Source of the DNA: Burkholderiales bacterium
Lineage (GTDB): Bacteria > Pseudomonadota > Gammaproteobacteria > Burkholderiales > Usitatibacteraceae
NCBI GenBank assembly: GCA_017880705.1
Contig: JADGRS010000104.1
Coordinates: 1-9,043, forward strand
DNA length: 9,043 nt
Reading direction: 5' to 3'
The notes under the pieces are model-generated. The model had not been told where the DNA came from and did not search any database. It saw only the letters and a program-made list of their open reading frames with translations. The position numbers and the translations under genes were made by a program. Each line of letters begins with the position of its first letter. Positions within the stretch are counted from its first letter, which is position 1. Below, piece by piece: positions 1 through 5,836 of this stretch.

Positions 1-33
1 TCCCGCGCGGCGTACTTCGTGATGGTTGATTGG

Positions 34-53
34 ATCCCCGCCTACGCGGGGAT
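34..53. repeat. REP-like intergenic hairpin after Anbu gene
   Basis: Perfect inverted repeat ATCCCCGC-CTAC-GCGGGGAT, an 8-bp stem with a 4-nt loop, 5 nt beyond the stop codon of the Anbu gene as that gene is read. No T-run follows on the minus strand, so it is not a classical intrinsic terminator. It may still protect the 3' end or halt transcription. The core and its flanks (TTGG before, GACGG after) resemble short palindromes scattered in many copies between genes of betaproteobacteria. That resemblance is from memory and was not searched. The remaining bases to position 1 hold nothing I recognise. Confidence 0.6.
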
Positions 54-58
54 GACGG

Positions 59-793
59 TCATTCCAGCCAGTCGGGATCGGGAAGCTCGGAGAAGACGCG
101 GCGCAGGCCGCCGCCCCAGCGCGAGCGAAGCATCGTGAAGTAGGGGTCGCCCTCGCGCACGCGGTGCTGCAGCCCGACGCGAAGGCTGTCGCGCGGGTAC
201 CAGAGCAGGTCGATGGGAAGGCCCACCGAGATGTTGGACTTCATGGTCGAGTCGAAGGAGATGAGCACGCACTTGGCGGCTTCCTTCTGAGGGGTGGCCA
301 TCGAGACGACGCGGTCGAGGATGGGCTTGCCGTACTTGGACTCGCCGAGCTGGAAGTAGGGCGTGTCGTCGGTGGCCTCGATGAAATTGCCCTGCGCGTA
401 GACGTGGAAGAGGCGCGCCGGCTCCTTGCCGATCTGTCCTCCCACGAGGATGTTGGCGTTCGCCTCGATGCTCGACTGCGCGAGGAAGGGCGCGTCGCGC
501 CGCTGCATCTCGCGAAGCGCGTCGCCCACCAGGGAAGCCGCGTCGTACATCGAGTTCGAGTTCCAGATGGTGTCCTCGCCCTCGGGGGCCTTGGCGTGGC
601 GGTCGAGGATGTTGACCACGCCCTGGGTCATGGCGAGGTTGCCCGAGGAGAGGACCACGATCACGCGGTCGTCCTTCTTCTCGTAGACGCGCATCTTCGA
701 GAACGTGGCGATGTGGTCCACGCCCGCGTTGGTGCGCGAGTCCGAGGCGAAGATCATGCCGGAGTCGAGGCGAAGGGCGACGCAGTAGGTCAT
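59..793 (-). CDS. Anbu, proteasome-like threonine peptidase
   Basis: A 244-aa Ntn-hydrolase of the proteasome beta-subunit/HslV superfamily, the bacterial Anbu ('ancestral beta subunit') type. It starts Met-Thr, so removal of Met exposes the catalytic Thr2. Other active-site residues are visible as Asp18, in SDSRTNAGVD (17-26), and Lys33, in TFSKM. No propeptide is needed. Known Anbu proteins assemble into open ring or helical particles in the cytoplasm; their natural substrate is unresolved. It is the last gene of a three-gene operon, 9 nt after the alpha-E stop. The ATG at 793 is fixed by the requirement for Met-Thr. No good Shine-Dalgarno stands at normal distance. A GGTGG motif 17 nt upstream instead suits an out-of-frame ATG at 800, whose three-codon frame (MTP, stop) overlaps the Anbu start as ATGA, suggesting translational coupling or reinitiation. 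Length and residues look intact. Confidence 0.93.
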   Translation of the reverse strand: MTYCVALRLDSGMIFASDSRTNAGVDHIATFSKMRVYEKKDDRVIVVLSSGNLAMTQGVVNILDRHAKAPEGEDTIWNSNSMYDAASLVGDALREMQRRDAPFLAQSSIEANANILVGGQIGKEPARLFHVYAQGNFIEATDDTPYFQLGESKYGKPILDRVVSMATPQKEAAKCVLISFDSTMKSNISVGLPIDLLWYPRDSLRVGLQHRVREGDPYFTMLRSRWGGGLRRVFSELPDPDWLE

Positions 794-802
794 GGTGTCA
801 TG

Positions 803-1753
803 TTACTCGACCACCCGAGAGGAGAAGAAGGAGCGCTGGATCTGCGCGGAAAGATCCTGCATCGATTCGAGGAACTCGGTGAGGTACTCGTGAAGGCCGC
901 CCGCGAAGATCTCCGAGATGCGGCCGTATTGCAGCCCCGCGAGCACCTGCCCGGCGAGTCGCAGCGACTCGCCCGACTGCGCGTTCTGCACGTGGCCGAG
1001 CGTCTCGAACACCTGCCGCAGGCAGAAACGCAGGCTCCTGGGTATGTCGTCGCGCAGGATCAATAGTTCCGCAAGCTTGAGCGGCGTGATCACGTCGCGG
1101 TACACCTTGCGGTAGGCCTCGAAGGCCGCGACCGACCTCAGCACCGCGGACCACTGGTAATAGTCGACCGCGCCGCCCACGTCCTTCACGCTCGGGAGGA
1201 GCACGTGGTACTTCACGTCGAGGATGCGCGCGGTGGAATCGGCGCGCTCCATGTGGGTCCCGAGCCGCGCGAACTCGTAGGCGTCGTCGCGATGCATGGT
1301 GCCGAAGGTGACGCCGCGGAAGAGGTGGCTGCGCTCCTTCACCCAGTCGAAGAACGACGACACGCCGCGCGCGTCCATCAAGTCCTCGTCCATGTGCTGC
1401 ATCTCGAGCCAGGTGGAGTTGAGCACCTCCCACATCTCCGAAGTGATCGAACCGCGCACCGCGCGCGCGTTCTCCCGCGCCTGGCGCGCGCAGGAGAAGA
1501 TCGACCCCGGGTTCTCGGCATCGAGGGCCATGAAGTGCAGCACCTCGCGCGCGCAAACCTCGTCGTGGCGCCCCGAGAAGGGAAAGAGCGTGCCGGTGAT
1601 GTTGAGGGGCGCGAACCACTCCTGGTTCTGCAGCTCCGGCTCCTGCACCAGCAGCGACATGCGCCAGGTGACGTCGAGCACGCGCGCGGTGTTCTCCGCG
1701 CGTTCCACGTAGCGGCTCATCCAGTACAGCGTCGATGCGACGCGCGAGAGCAT
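803..1753 (-). CDS. Alpha-E domain protein (DUF403 family)
   Basis: A 316-aa soluble, mostly helical protein of the alpha-E family, recognised from its N-terminus (SRVASTLYWMSRYVERAENT, residues 3-22). The family is known almost only as a partner of circularly permuted ATP-grasp enzymes and often of transglutaminase-like or Anbu peptidases. It has been proposed to help make or attach peptide tags; no reaction is proven. A motif at Glu17-Val28 (ERAENTARVLDV) recurs at Glu169-Val180 (ERADSTARILDV), 9 of 12 identical, suggesting an internal duplication. The start ATG directly abuts the TAG of the ATP-grasp gene with zero spacing. A GGTGG 8 nt before it can serve as ribosome binding site, so translation is probably coupled. 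No signal peptide or membrane segment is seen. Confidence 0.9.
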   Translation of the reverse strand: MLSRVASTLYWMSRYVERAENTARVLDVTWRMSLLVQEPELQNQEWFAPLNITGTLFPFSGRHDEVCAREVLHFMALDAENPGSIFSCARQARENARAVRGSITSEMWEVLNSTWLEMQHMDEDLMDARGVSSFFDWVKERSHLFRGVTFGTMHRDDAYEFARLGTHMERADSTARILDVKYHVLLPSVKDVGGAVDYYQWSAVLRSVAAFEAYRKVYRDVITPLKLAELLILRDDIPRSLRFCLRQVFETLGHVQNAQSGESLRLAGQVLAGLQYGRISEIFAGGLHEYLTEFLESMQDLSAQIQRSFFSSRVVE

Positions 1754-3169
1754 CTAGTCGACCACCCAGGTGTCCTTCACGCCGCCGCCCTGGGAGGAGT
1801 TCACCACCAGCGAGCCCTCGCGAAGGGCGACGCGCGTGAGGCCGCCGGGAACGAAGGTCACGTCGGAGCCGGTGAGCACGTAGGGCCTGAGGTCGATGTG
1901 CCGGTCCGCGAGCACGTCGCCGCAGTAGGTCGGCACCATGGAAAGGGAAAGGGTCGGCTGCGCGATGAAGCGCTCGGGCTGGTCGAGGATCCTCTGGCGA
2001 TAGCGCTCGCGCTCGTCGCGGGTCGACGTCGGCCCCACCAGCATGCCGTAGCCGCCCGAGCCCTGCGCCTCCTTCACCACCAGCTCCTCGAGGTGGTCGA
2101 GCACGTAGAGGCGGTCCTCCTCCTTGCCGAGGACGTAGGTCGGGACGTTGCGCAGGATCGGCTCCTCGCCCATGTAGAAGCGGATCATCTCGGGCACGTA
2201 CGGGTACATCGACTTGTCGTCGGCCACGCCCGTGCCGATCGCGTTGGCGAGGGTCACGCGCCCGGCGCGATAGGCAGAGAGGAGTCCCGGAACGCCGAGC
2301 ATCGAGTCGGGACGGAAGGCGAGCGGGTCGAGGAAGTCGTCGTCGATGCGCCGGTAGATCACGTCCACCTTCTGCGGCCCCTGCGTCGTGCGCATGAACA
2401 CGGTGTTGTTCAGCACGAAGAGGTCCTGGCCCTCGACCAGCTCGATGCCCATCTGCTGCGCGAGGAACGCGTGCTCGAAGTACGCGCTGTTGTAGTGGCC
2501 CGGGGTGAGCAGCACGATGGTGGGATTCTCGGCGTTGCCCTGCGCCACGCCGCGCAGGGTCTCGAGCAGGAGGTCGGGGTAGTGGTCGACCGGCCGGATG
2601 CGCTGCTGCGCGAACAGCTCGGGGAAGAGCCGCATCATCATCTTGCGGTTCTCGAGCATGTACGACACGCCGGAGGGCGTGCGCAGGTTGTCCTCGAGGA
2701 CGTAGTACTCGCCGTCGGAGTGCTTCACCAGGTCGACACCCGCGACGTGCGCGTAGACGCCGCCGGGCACGTCGACCCCGACCATTTCGGGGCGGAACTG
2801 GGCGTTGCGGTTCACCTGGTTGCTCGGGACCTTTCCCGCCCGCACGATCTCCTGCGCGTGGTAGATGTCGTGGAGGAATCGATTCAACGCGGTCACCCGC
2901 TGCTTCAGGCCCCGCGCGATGCGCTGCCACTGGGCGCCCGGAATCACGTGCGGAACGATGTCGAAAGGGATCAGGCGCTCCGTGCCCGAGGCCTCGCCGT
3001 AGACCGCGAAGGTGATGCCTACGCGGTGGAAAAGGAGGTCCGCCGCATGGCGGTTCTGCGCGATGCGCGAGGGCGGTGTCTCGGCGAGCCATTCGGCGAA
3101 CGCGGCGTAATGCCCGCGGACCGAGCGATCCGCGTCGAACATCTCGTTGTAGAGCCCGGAAGTTGCCAT
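1754..3169 (-). CDS. Circularly permuted ATP-grasp protein (type 2)
   Basis: A 471-aa cytoplasmic protein of the circularly permuted ATP-grasp family (DUF404/DUF407 type), predicted to form amide or peptide bonds using ATP; acceptor and donor are unknown. Recognisable blocks are YNEMFDADRSVRGHY near the N-terminus, LEDNLRTPSGVSYMLENR from Leu158 (acidic/Asn metal-nucleotide motif), TPGHYNSAYFEHAFLAQQ, DVIYRRIDDDFLDP, and the glycine-rich loop KEAQGSGGYGM at 366-376. It is the first gene of the operon with alpha-E and Anbu. The frame is open upstream to an ATG at 3262, but family members start near the MATSGLYNEMF segment, so I place the start at 3169. No Shine-Dalgarno precedes it. The leader is instead pyrimidine-rich (CCTCCTCTCC), and the start remains slightly uncertain (a second ATG is at residue 10). 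Transcription likely begins near 3225 from a sigma-54-type promoter. Confidence 0.9.
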   Translation of the reverse strand: MATSGLYNEMFDADRSVRGHYAAFAEWLAETPPSRIAQNRHAADLLFHRVGITFAVYGEASGTERLIPFDIVPHVIPGAQWQRIARGLKQRVTALNRFLHDIYHAQEIVRAGKVPSNQVNRNAQFRPEMVGVDVPGGVYAHVAGVDLVKHSDGEYYVLEDNLRTPSGVSYMLENRKMMMRLFPELFAQQRIRPVDHYPDLLLETLRGVAQGNAENPTIVLLTPGHYNSAYFEHAFLAQQMGIELVEGQDLFVLNNTVFMRTTQGPQKVDVIYRRIDDDFLDPLAFRPDSMLGVPGLLSAYRAGRVTLANAIGTGVADDKSMYPYVPEMIRFYMGEEPILRNVPTYVLGKEEDRLYVLDHLEELVVKEAQGSGGYGMLVGPTSTRDERERYRQRILDQPERFIAQPTLSLSMVPTYCGDVLADRHIDLRPYVLTGSDVTFVPGGLTRVALREGSLVVNSSQGGGVKDTWVVD

Positions 3170-3220
3170 CTGACGATGCAGGAGAGGAGGCGGCGCGCCG
3201 CGGGACGACCGAAATGGCCG

Positions 3221-3238
3221 GCTGCCGGTACCGGCAGC
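3221..3238. repeat. Perfect 18-bp palindrome in operon leader
   Basis: GCTGCCGGTACCGGCAGC is self-complementary with no spacer. It overlaps the -12 element of the proposed sigma-54 promoter and covers its expected start point (about 3225). It could be an operator for a dimeric regulator; the sequence does not say which. A second, 10-bp palindrome, CGGCGCGCCG, lies at 3191-3200 in the leader. Confidence 0.45.
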
Positions 3239-3251
3239 AAGCCGTGTGCCA
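3236..3251 (-). promoter_or_regulatory. Sigma-54 (-24/-12) promoter for ATP-grasp/alpha-E/Anbu operon
   Basis: Read on the minus strand, TGGCACACGGCTTGCT matches the RpoN consensus TGGCACG-N4-TTGCW at all defined positions but one. GG (3250-3249) and GC (3238-3237) are separated by exactly 10 nt as required. The predicted start is near 3225, giving a leader of about 56 nt before the ATG at 3169. No convincing sigma-70 promoter was found between the upstream terminator and the gene (TATCCT at 3260-3255 lacks a -35). Sigma-54 promoters need a distant activator site, which would lie within about 3325-3475. Confidence 0.55.
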
Positions 3252-3258
3252 CAGGATA

Positions 3259-3303
3259 GCAAGAAGCGAGAAAGACCGGCCTCCGGCGAGTGCCGGAGGC
3301 CGG
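3259..3303 (-). terminator. Intrinsic terminator-like hairpin, minus strand
   Basis: A perfect 12-bp GC-rich inverted repeat (CCGGCCTCCGGC at 3276-3287, GCCGGAGGCCGG at 3292-3303) with a 4-nt loop. On the minus strand it is followed by the T-rich stretch TCTTTCTCGCTTCTTG; on the plus strand no T-run follows. It would therefore end a minus-strand transcript arriving from above 3304, just after the stop of the small frame at 3324-3527. It also insulates the Anbu operon promoter immediately downstream. The interrupted T-tract lowers confidence. Confidence 0.5.
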
Positions 3304-3323
3304 GAAGATCCGCGCCGGGACGC

Positions 3324-3527
3324 CTAGGGCCGCGCCGCCACCAGGCAACCGATGACGCGGAATACGATGCGGGCCACCACGCCCGGAGCGCGCCGTCCCC
3401 GCAGCGCGACTCCGGGATCCATCTCGAGCGGCAGGCCGACGAACTTCACGCGGCCGATGCGGTGGGAGCGACGCTCGCACCGCGACGAGGCGTGAAGGGC
3501 GCGAACCGGGACCGGAACGATTTCCAT
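3324..3527 (-). CDS. Hypothetical small basic protein (67 aa)
   Basis: I do not recognise this frame. It would encode 67 residues beginning MEIVPVPVRALHASSRCERR and ending in a hydrophobic stretch (GVVARIVFRVIGCLVAA, about 49-65) interrupted by arginines. It is strongly basic, with about 13 Arg against 4 acidic residues. About five sixths of third codon positions are G or C, only slightly below the neighbours. Arguments for a real gene are that it fills an otherwise empty gap between divergent units and that a minus-strand terminator-like hairpin begins about 20 nt after its stop. Arguments against are the lack of a Shine-Dalgarno, no known family, and the ease with which open frames arise at this GC content. 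Its ATG shares CCATGG (3525-3530) with an ATG on the opposite strand. Confidence 0.35.
   Translation of the reverse strand: MEIVPVPVRALHASSRCERRSHRIGRVKFVGLPLEMDPGVALRGRRAPGVVARIVFRVIGCLVAARP
3461..3481. repeat. Near-perfect 21-bp dyad upstream of Anbu operon
   Basis: GGTGGGAGCG-A-CGCTCGCACC has 9 of 10 base pairs around a single central base. It lies about 245 bp upstream of the predicted sigma-54 start. It could be an activator-binding site, but it does not match the NtrC consensus and sits inside the possible small coding frame. Function is inferred from position only. Confidence 0.25.
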
Positions 3528-3578
3528 GGGAGCATGGTGGCCTATCGTCCCGGAGAGGCGCCCGGGAGGATTCGCGCA

Positions 3579-3608
3579 TGGACATGCCGAATTTTCAGCA
3601 AGTAGAAT
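3579..3608 (+). promoter_or_regulatory. Possible sigma-70 promoter of relA
   Basis: TGGACA (3579-3584), an 18-nt spacer and TAGAAT (3603-3608) match the -35 and -10 hexamers at 5 of 6 positions each. The -10 box overlaps the ATG at 3607, so the transcript would start near 3615, inside the annotated reading frame. If this promoter is used, RelA would have to start downstream, for example at GTG 3628. A small dyad, GCATG-GA-CATGC (3576-3587), overlaps the -35 region. Confidence 0.35.
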
Positions 3609-5766
3609 GAATTCAAGGTCACCCCTCGTGCTCAGCCCTTCCGCCGCTTCCGACCTCGCCCCCTTCGAAGGCGAGCTGCGCTCCGCCTTCGGCGCACCCC
3701 ATGCCGAGCTGCCGGCGCGCGCGCTGCAGTTCGCGCGGGGCGCCTCCAGCGCCGCGGGCCGCGAGGAGCCGTTCGAGCGCGCCGTGGCCGTGGCGCGCCT
3801 CCTCTTGGTGCAGGGAGCCGATCCGGAGACGATCGCCGCGGCGCTCATCAGCCAGGCGATCCCCGAGCGGGAGCTCGACCTGGACGCCGTGCAGGCGGCG
3901 TTCGGCGAGGAGCTCACGGGCCTCCTGCGCGGCATCGCGCGCGCCGGCCGCATCGAATCCCTCAACGCGAGCGGGGTGGACCTCGAGCAGCTGCGCAAGA
4001 TGCTCCTCGCGATCGCCGAGGACGTGCGCGTGGTCCTGATCAAGCTCGCCGAGCGCGTGGTGTACCTGCGCTCGCTCACCCGGGCCGACGAGGCGCTGCG
4101 CCGCGCCGCCGGTCGGCAGACCCTCGAGCTCTTCGCCCCGCTCGCCAACCGCCTGGGCGTCTCCGATGTGAAATGGGAGCTCGAGGACTTCTCCTTCCGC
4201 TACACGGAGCCCGAGCTCTACAAGAAGATCGCCCAGCTTCTCGACGAGAAGCGCAACGATCGCGAGGCCTACATCCAGCGCGTCGTCGCGAAGCTCGAAG
4301 CGGAGCTCGCGGCGATGGGCATCCACGCGAAGATCCAGGGCCGGCCCAAGCACATCTACTCGATCTGGCGGAAGATGCGCGGCAAGAACGTGTCGTTCGA
4401 GGGCCTCTACGACATCCGCGCGGTGCGCGTCATCGTCGGCAACATCCGCGAGTGCTACACGGTGCTCGGCGTGGTGCACGACCTGTGGACGCCCATCGAG
4501 GGCGAGTTCGACGACTACATCGCCCAGCCGAAGGCGAACGAGTACAAGTCGCTGCACACCGCCGTGGTCGGACCGGAAGGCAAGACGCTCGAGGTCCAGA
4601 TCCGCACCGAGGAGATGCACCAGCACTCGGAGCACGGCGTCGCGGCGCACTGGCGCTACAAGGAAGGCTCCCGCGCCGACAAGGCGTTCGACTCGAAGAT
4701 CGCGTGGCTGCGCCAGGTGCTCGCGTGGAAGAAGGAAGTGCTCGAGGGCGAGCCCGGCGCCGACACATCGCGCCGCGACCTGTTCGAGGACACGATCTAC
4801 GTCCTCACCCCGCAGGGACGCGTGGTGGACCTTCCGGCGGGAGCGACGCCGATCGATTTCGCGTACCACGTGCACACGGACCTCGGCCACCGTTGCCGCG
4901 GCGCGAAGGTCGACGGCCACATGGTGCCGCTCAACTACCGGCTGCAGAACGCGCAGCGCGTCGAGATCATGGCGGCGAAGCAGGGCGGTCCGTCCCGCGA
5001 CTGGCTCTCGCCGCAGGCGGGATACCTCGCGAGCTCGCGCGGGCTCGCCAAGGTGCGGCAATGGTTTCGCCACGAGGACTTCGCGAAGGACGCGGCCGAA
5101 GGGCGCGGCGCCCTGGACAAGGAGCTGCAGCGGCTCGGCTCCACCGGTGAATCCCACGAGAAGCTCGCGCACGCGAGCGGATTCCCGAAGCTCGAGGACT
5201 TCTACGCCGCGCTTGGGCGCGGCGAGGTCACGGCGCGCCAGGTCGAGATCGCCGTGCGCGGCGAATCCGCTCCCGCGCCGGCGCCGCTCGCGCCCCTGGT
5301 CGCCCCCGCGCCCTCGAAGGCTTCGTCGGGGGTGCTGGTCCTCGGCGTGAACAATATCGCGACCCTGGTGGCCAAGTGCTGCAAGCCCGTTCCTCCCGAT
5401 CCCATCATCGGCTTCATCACTCGCACGCGCGGCGTGATGGTGCACCGGCTCGATTGCCCGAACATCACGGGGCTCGCGGAGAGCCAGCGCGACCGACTCA
5501 TGCCGGCGGACTGGGGCACGACCACCGGCGAGGCGCCGTTTGCCGCGGAGATCGAGGTCGTCGCGGTCGACCGGCAGGGGCTGCTGCGCGACATCTCGGA
5601 AGCGATCGCGCGCGAGCGCATCAACGTGACCGCGGTGAACACGCTCTCGCGCGGCGCCCACGCGTTCATGCGCTTCACGCTGCAGGTCGCCTCGGCCGAT
5701 GCGATCCAGCGCGTGCTGCGGCAGGTGAAGGACGTGCCGGGCGTGGATACGGCCAGGCGGCTGTGA
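3607..5766 (+). CDS. relA: RelA-type (p)ppGpp synthetase
   Basis: A 719-aa long RelA/SpoT homologue that transfers pyrophosphate from ATP to GTP or GDP, making the stringent-response alarmone, normally on stalled ribosomes. Domains in order: degenerate HD hydrolase (about 30-170), with the catalytic His-Asp pair replaced by Ser82-Gln83; synthetase (about 215-345) with GRPKHIYSIWRKM and the RelA-type motif EFDD at 300-303, where bifunctional enzymes carry RxKD; TGS domain from about 392 (DTIYVLTPQGRVVDLPAGAT); zinc-finger-like segment with Cys591, Cys592, His613 and Cys617; C-terminal ACT domain (about 640-719). These features mark a synthetase-only RelA rather than SpoT. Length compares with 744 aa in Escherichia coli. 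ATG 3607 has a weak ribosome site. GTG 3628, with AAGG 9 nt upstream, is an alternative (712 aa); ATG 3526 is too far upstream. Probably first gene of an operon with the cyclase. Confidence 0.93.
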   Translation: MNSRSPLVLSPSAASDLAPFEGELRSAFGAPHAELPARALQFARGASSAAGREEPFERAVAVARLLLVQGADPETIAAALISQAIPERELDLDAVQAAFGEELTGLLRGIARAGRIESLNASGVDLEQLRKMLLAIAEDVRVVLIKLAERVVYLRSLTRADEALRRAAGRQTLELFAPLANRLGVSDVKWELEDFSFRYTEPELYKKIAQLLDEKRNDREAYIQRVVAKLEAELAAMGIHAKIQGRPKHIYSIWRKMRGKNVSFEGLYDIRAVRVIVGNIRECYTVLGVVHDLWTPIEGEFDDYIAQPKANEYKSLHTAVVGPEGKTLEVQIRTEEMHQHSEHGVAAHWRYKEGSRADKAFDSKIAWLRQVLAWKKEVLEGEPGADTSRRDLFEDTIYVLTPQGRVVDLPAGATPIDFAYHVHTDLGHRCRGAKVDGHMVPLNYRLQNAQRVEIMAAKQGGPSRDWLSPQAGYLASSRGLAKVRQWFRHEDFAKDAAEGRGALDKELQRLGSTGESHEKLAHASGFPKLEDFYAALGRGEVTARQVEIAVRGESAPAPAPLAPLVAPAPSKASSGVLVLGVNNIATLVAKCCKPVPPDPIIGFITRTRGVMVHRLDCPNITGLAESQRDRLMPADWGTTTGEAPFAAEIEVVAVDRQGLLRDISEAIARERINVTAVNTLSRGAHAFMRFTLQVASADAIQRVLRQVKDVPGVDTARRL

Positions 5767-5836
5767 AGATCGCGTGCCGTCGATGAAAGATCGCATCGAG
5801 ACTATGAAGGTCGCAAGTCGTCGATGAAGATCGCAT
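5764..5836 (+). repeat. Four imperfect 12-nt repeats at relA-cyclase junction
   Basis: Copies of the unit TGAAGATCGCAT begin at 5764, 5784, 5805 and 5825 (spacing 20, 21, 20 nt). They read TGAAGATCGCGT, TGAAAGATCGCAT, TGAAGGTCGCAA and TGAAGATCGCAT. The first contains the relA stop codon and the last lies in the cyclase start (ATGAAGATCGCA). Copies 2 to 4 are each preceded by A, so each forms an ATG. The ATGs at 5783 and 5804 share a frame (14 codons from 5783, MKDRIETMKVASRR) ending in TGA at 5825-5827, overlapping the cyclase ATG as ATGA. This may be a coupling leader or a by-product of local duplication. Confidence 0.6.

Noticed and set aside
798..3092. A 764-codon minus-strand frame overlapping the ATP-grasp and alpha-E genes, and a 684-codon plus-strand frame (1205-3259) opposite them
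   Set aside because: Both are shadow frames of recognised genes, rich in Arg, Ala, His or Val, without recognisable motifs.
3170..3262. Longer N-terminus of the ATP-grasp protein from ATG 3262
   Set aside because: The extra 31 residues are unlike the family and would be translated from DNA containing the proposed promoter, start site and two palindromes.
3526..3606. Upstream in-frame ATG for relA at 3526, adding 27 residues
   Set aside because: The added segment (Gly, Arg and Pro rich) has no counterpart at the RelA N-terminus I know. It lacks a good ribosome site and overlaps the divergent control region.
5764..5836. CRISPR-like array at the relA-cyclase junction
   Set aside because: Units are only 12 nt, imperfect, overlap coding starts and stops, and have 8-nt spacers. 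No cas gene is near.
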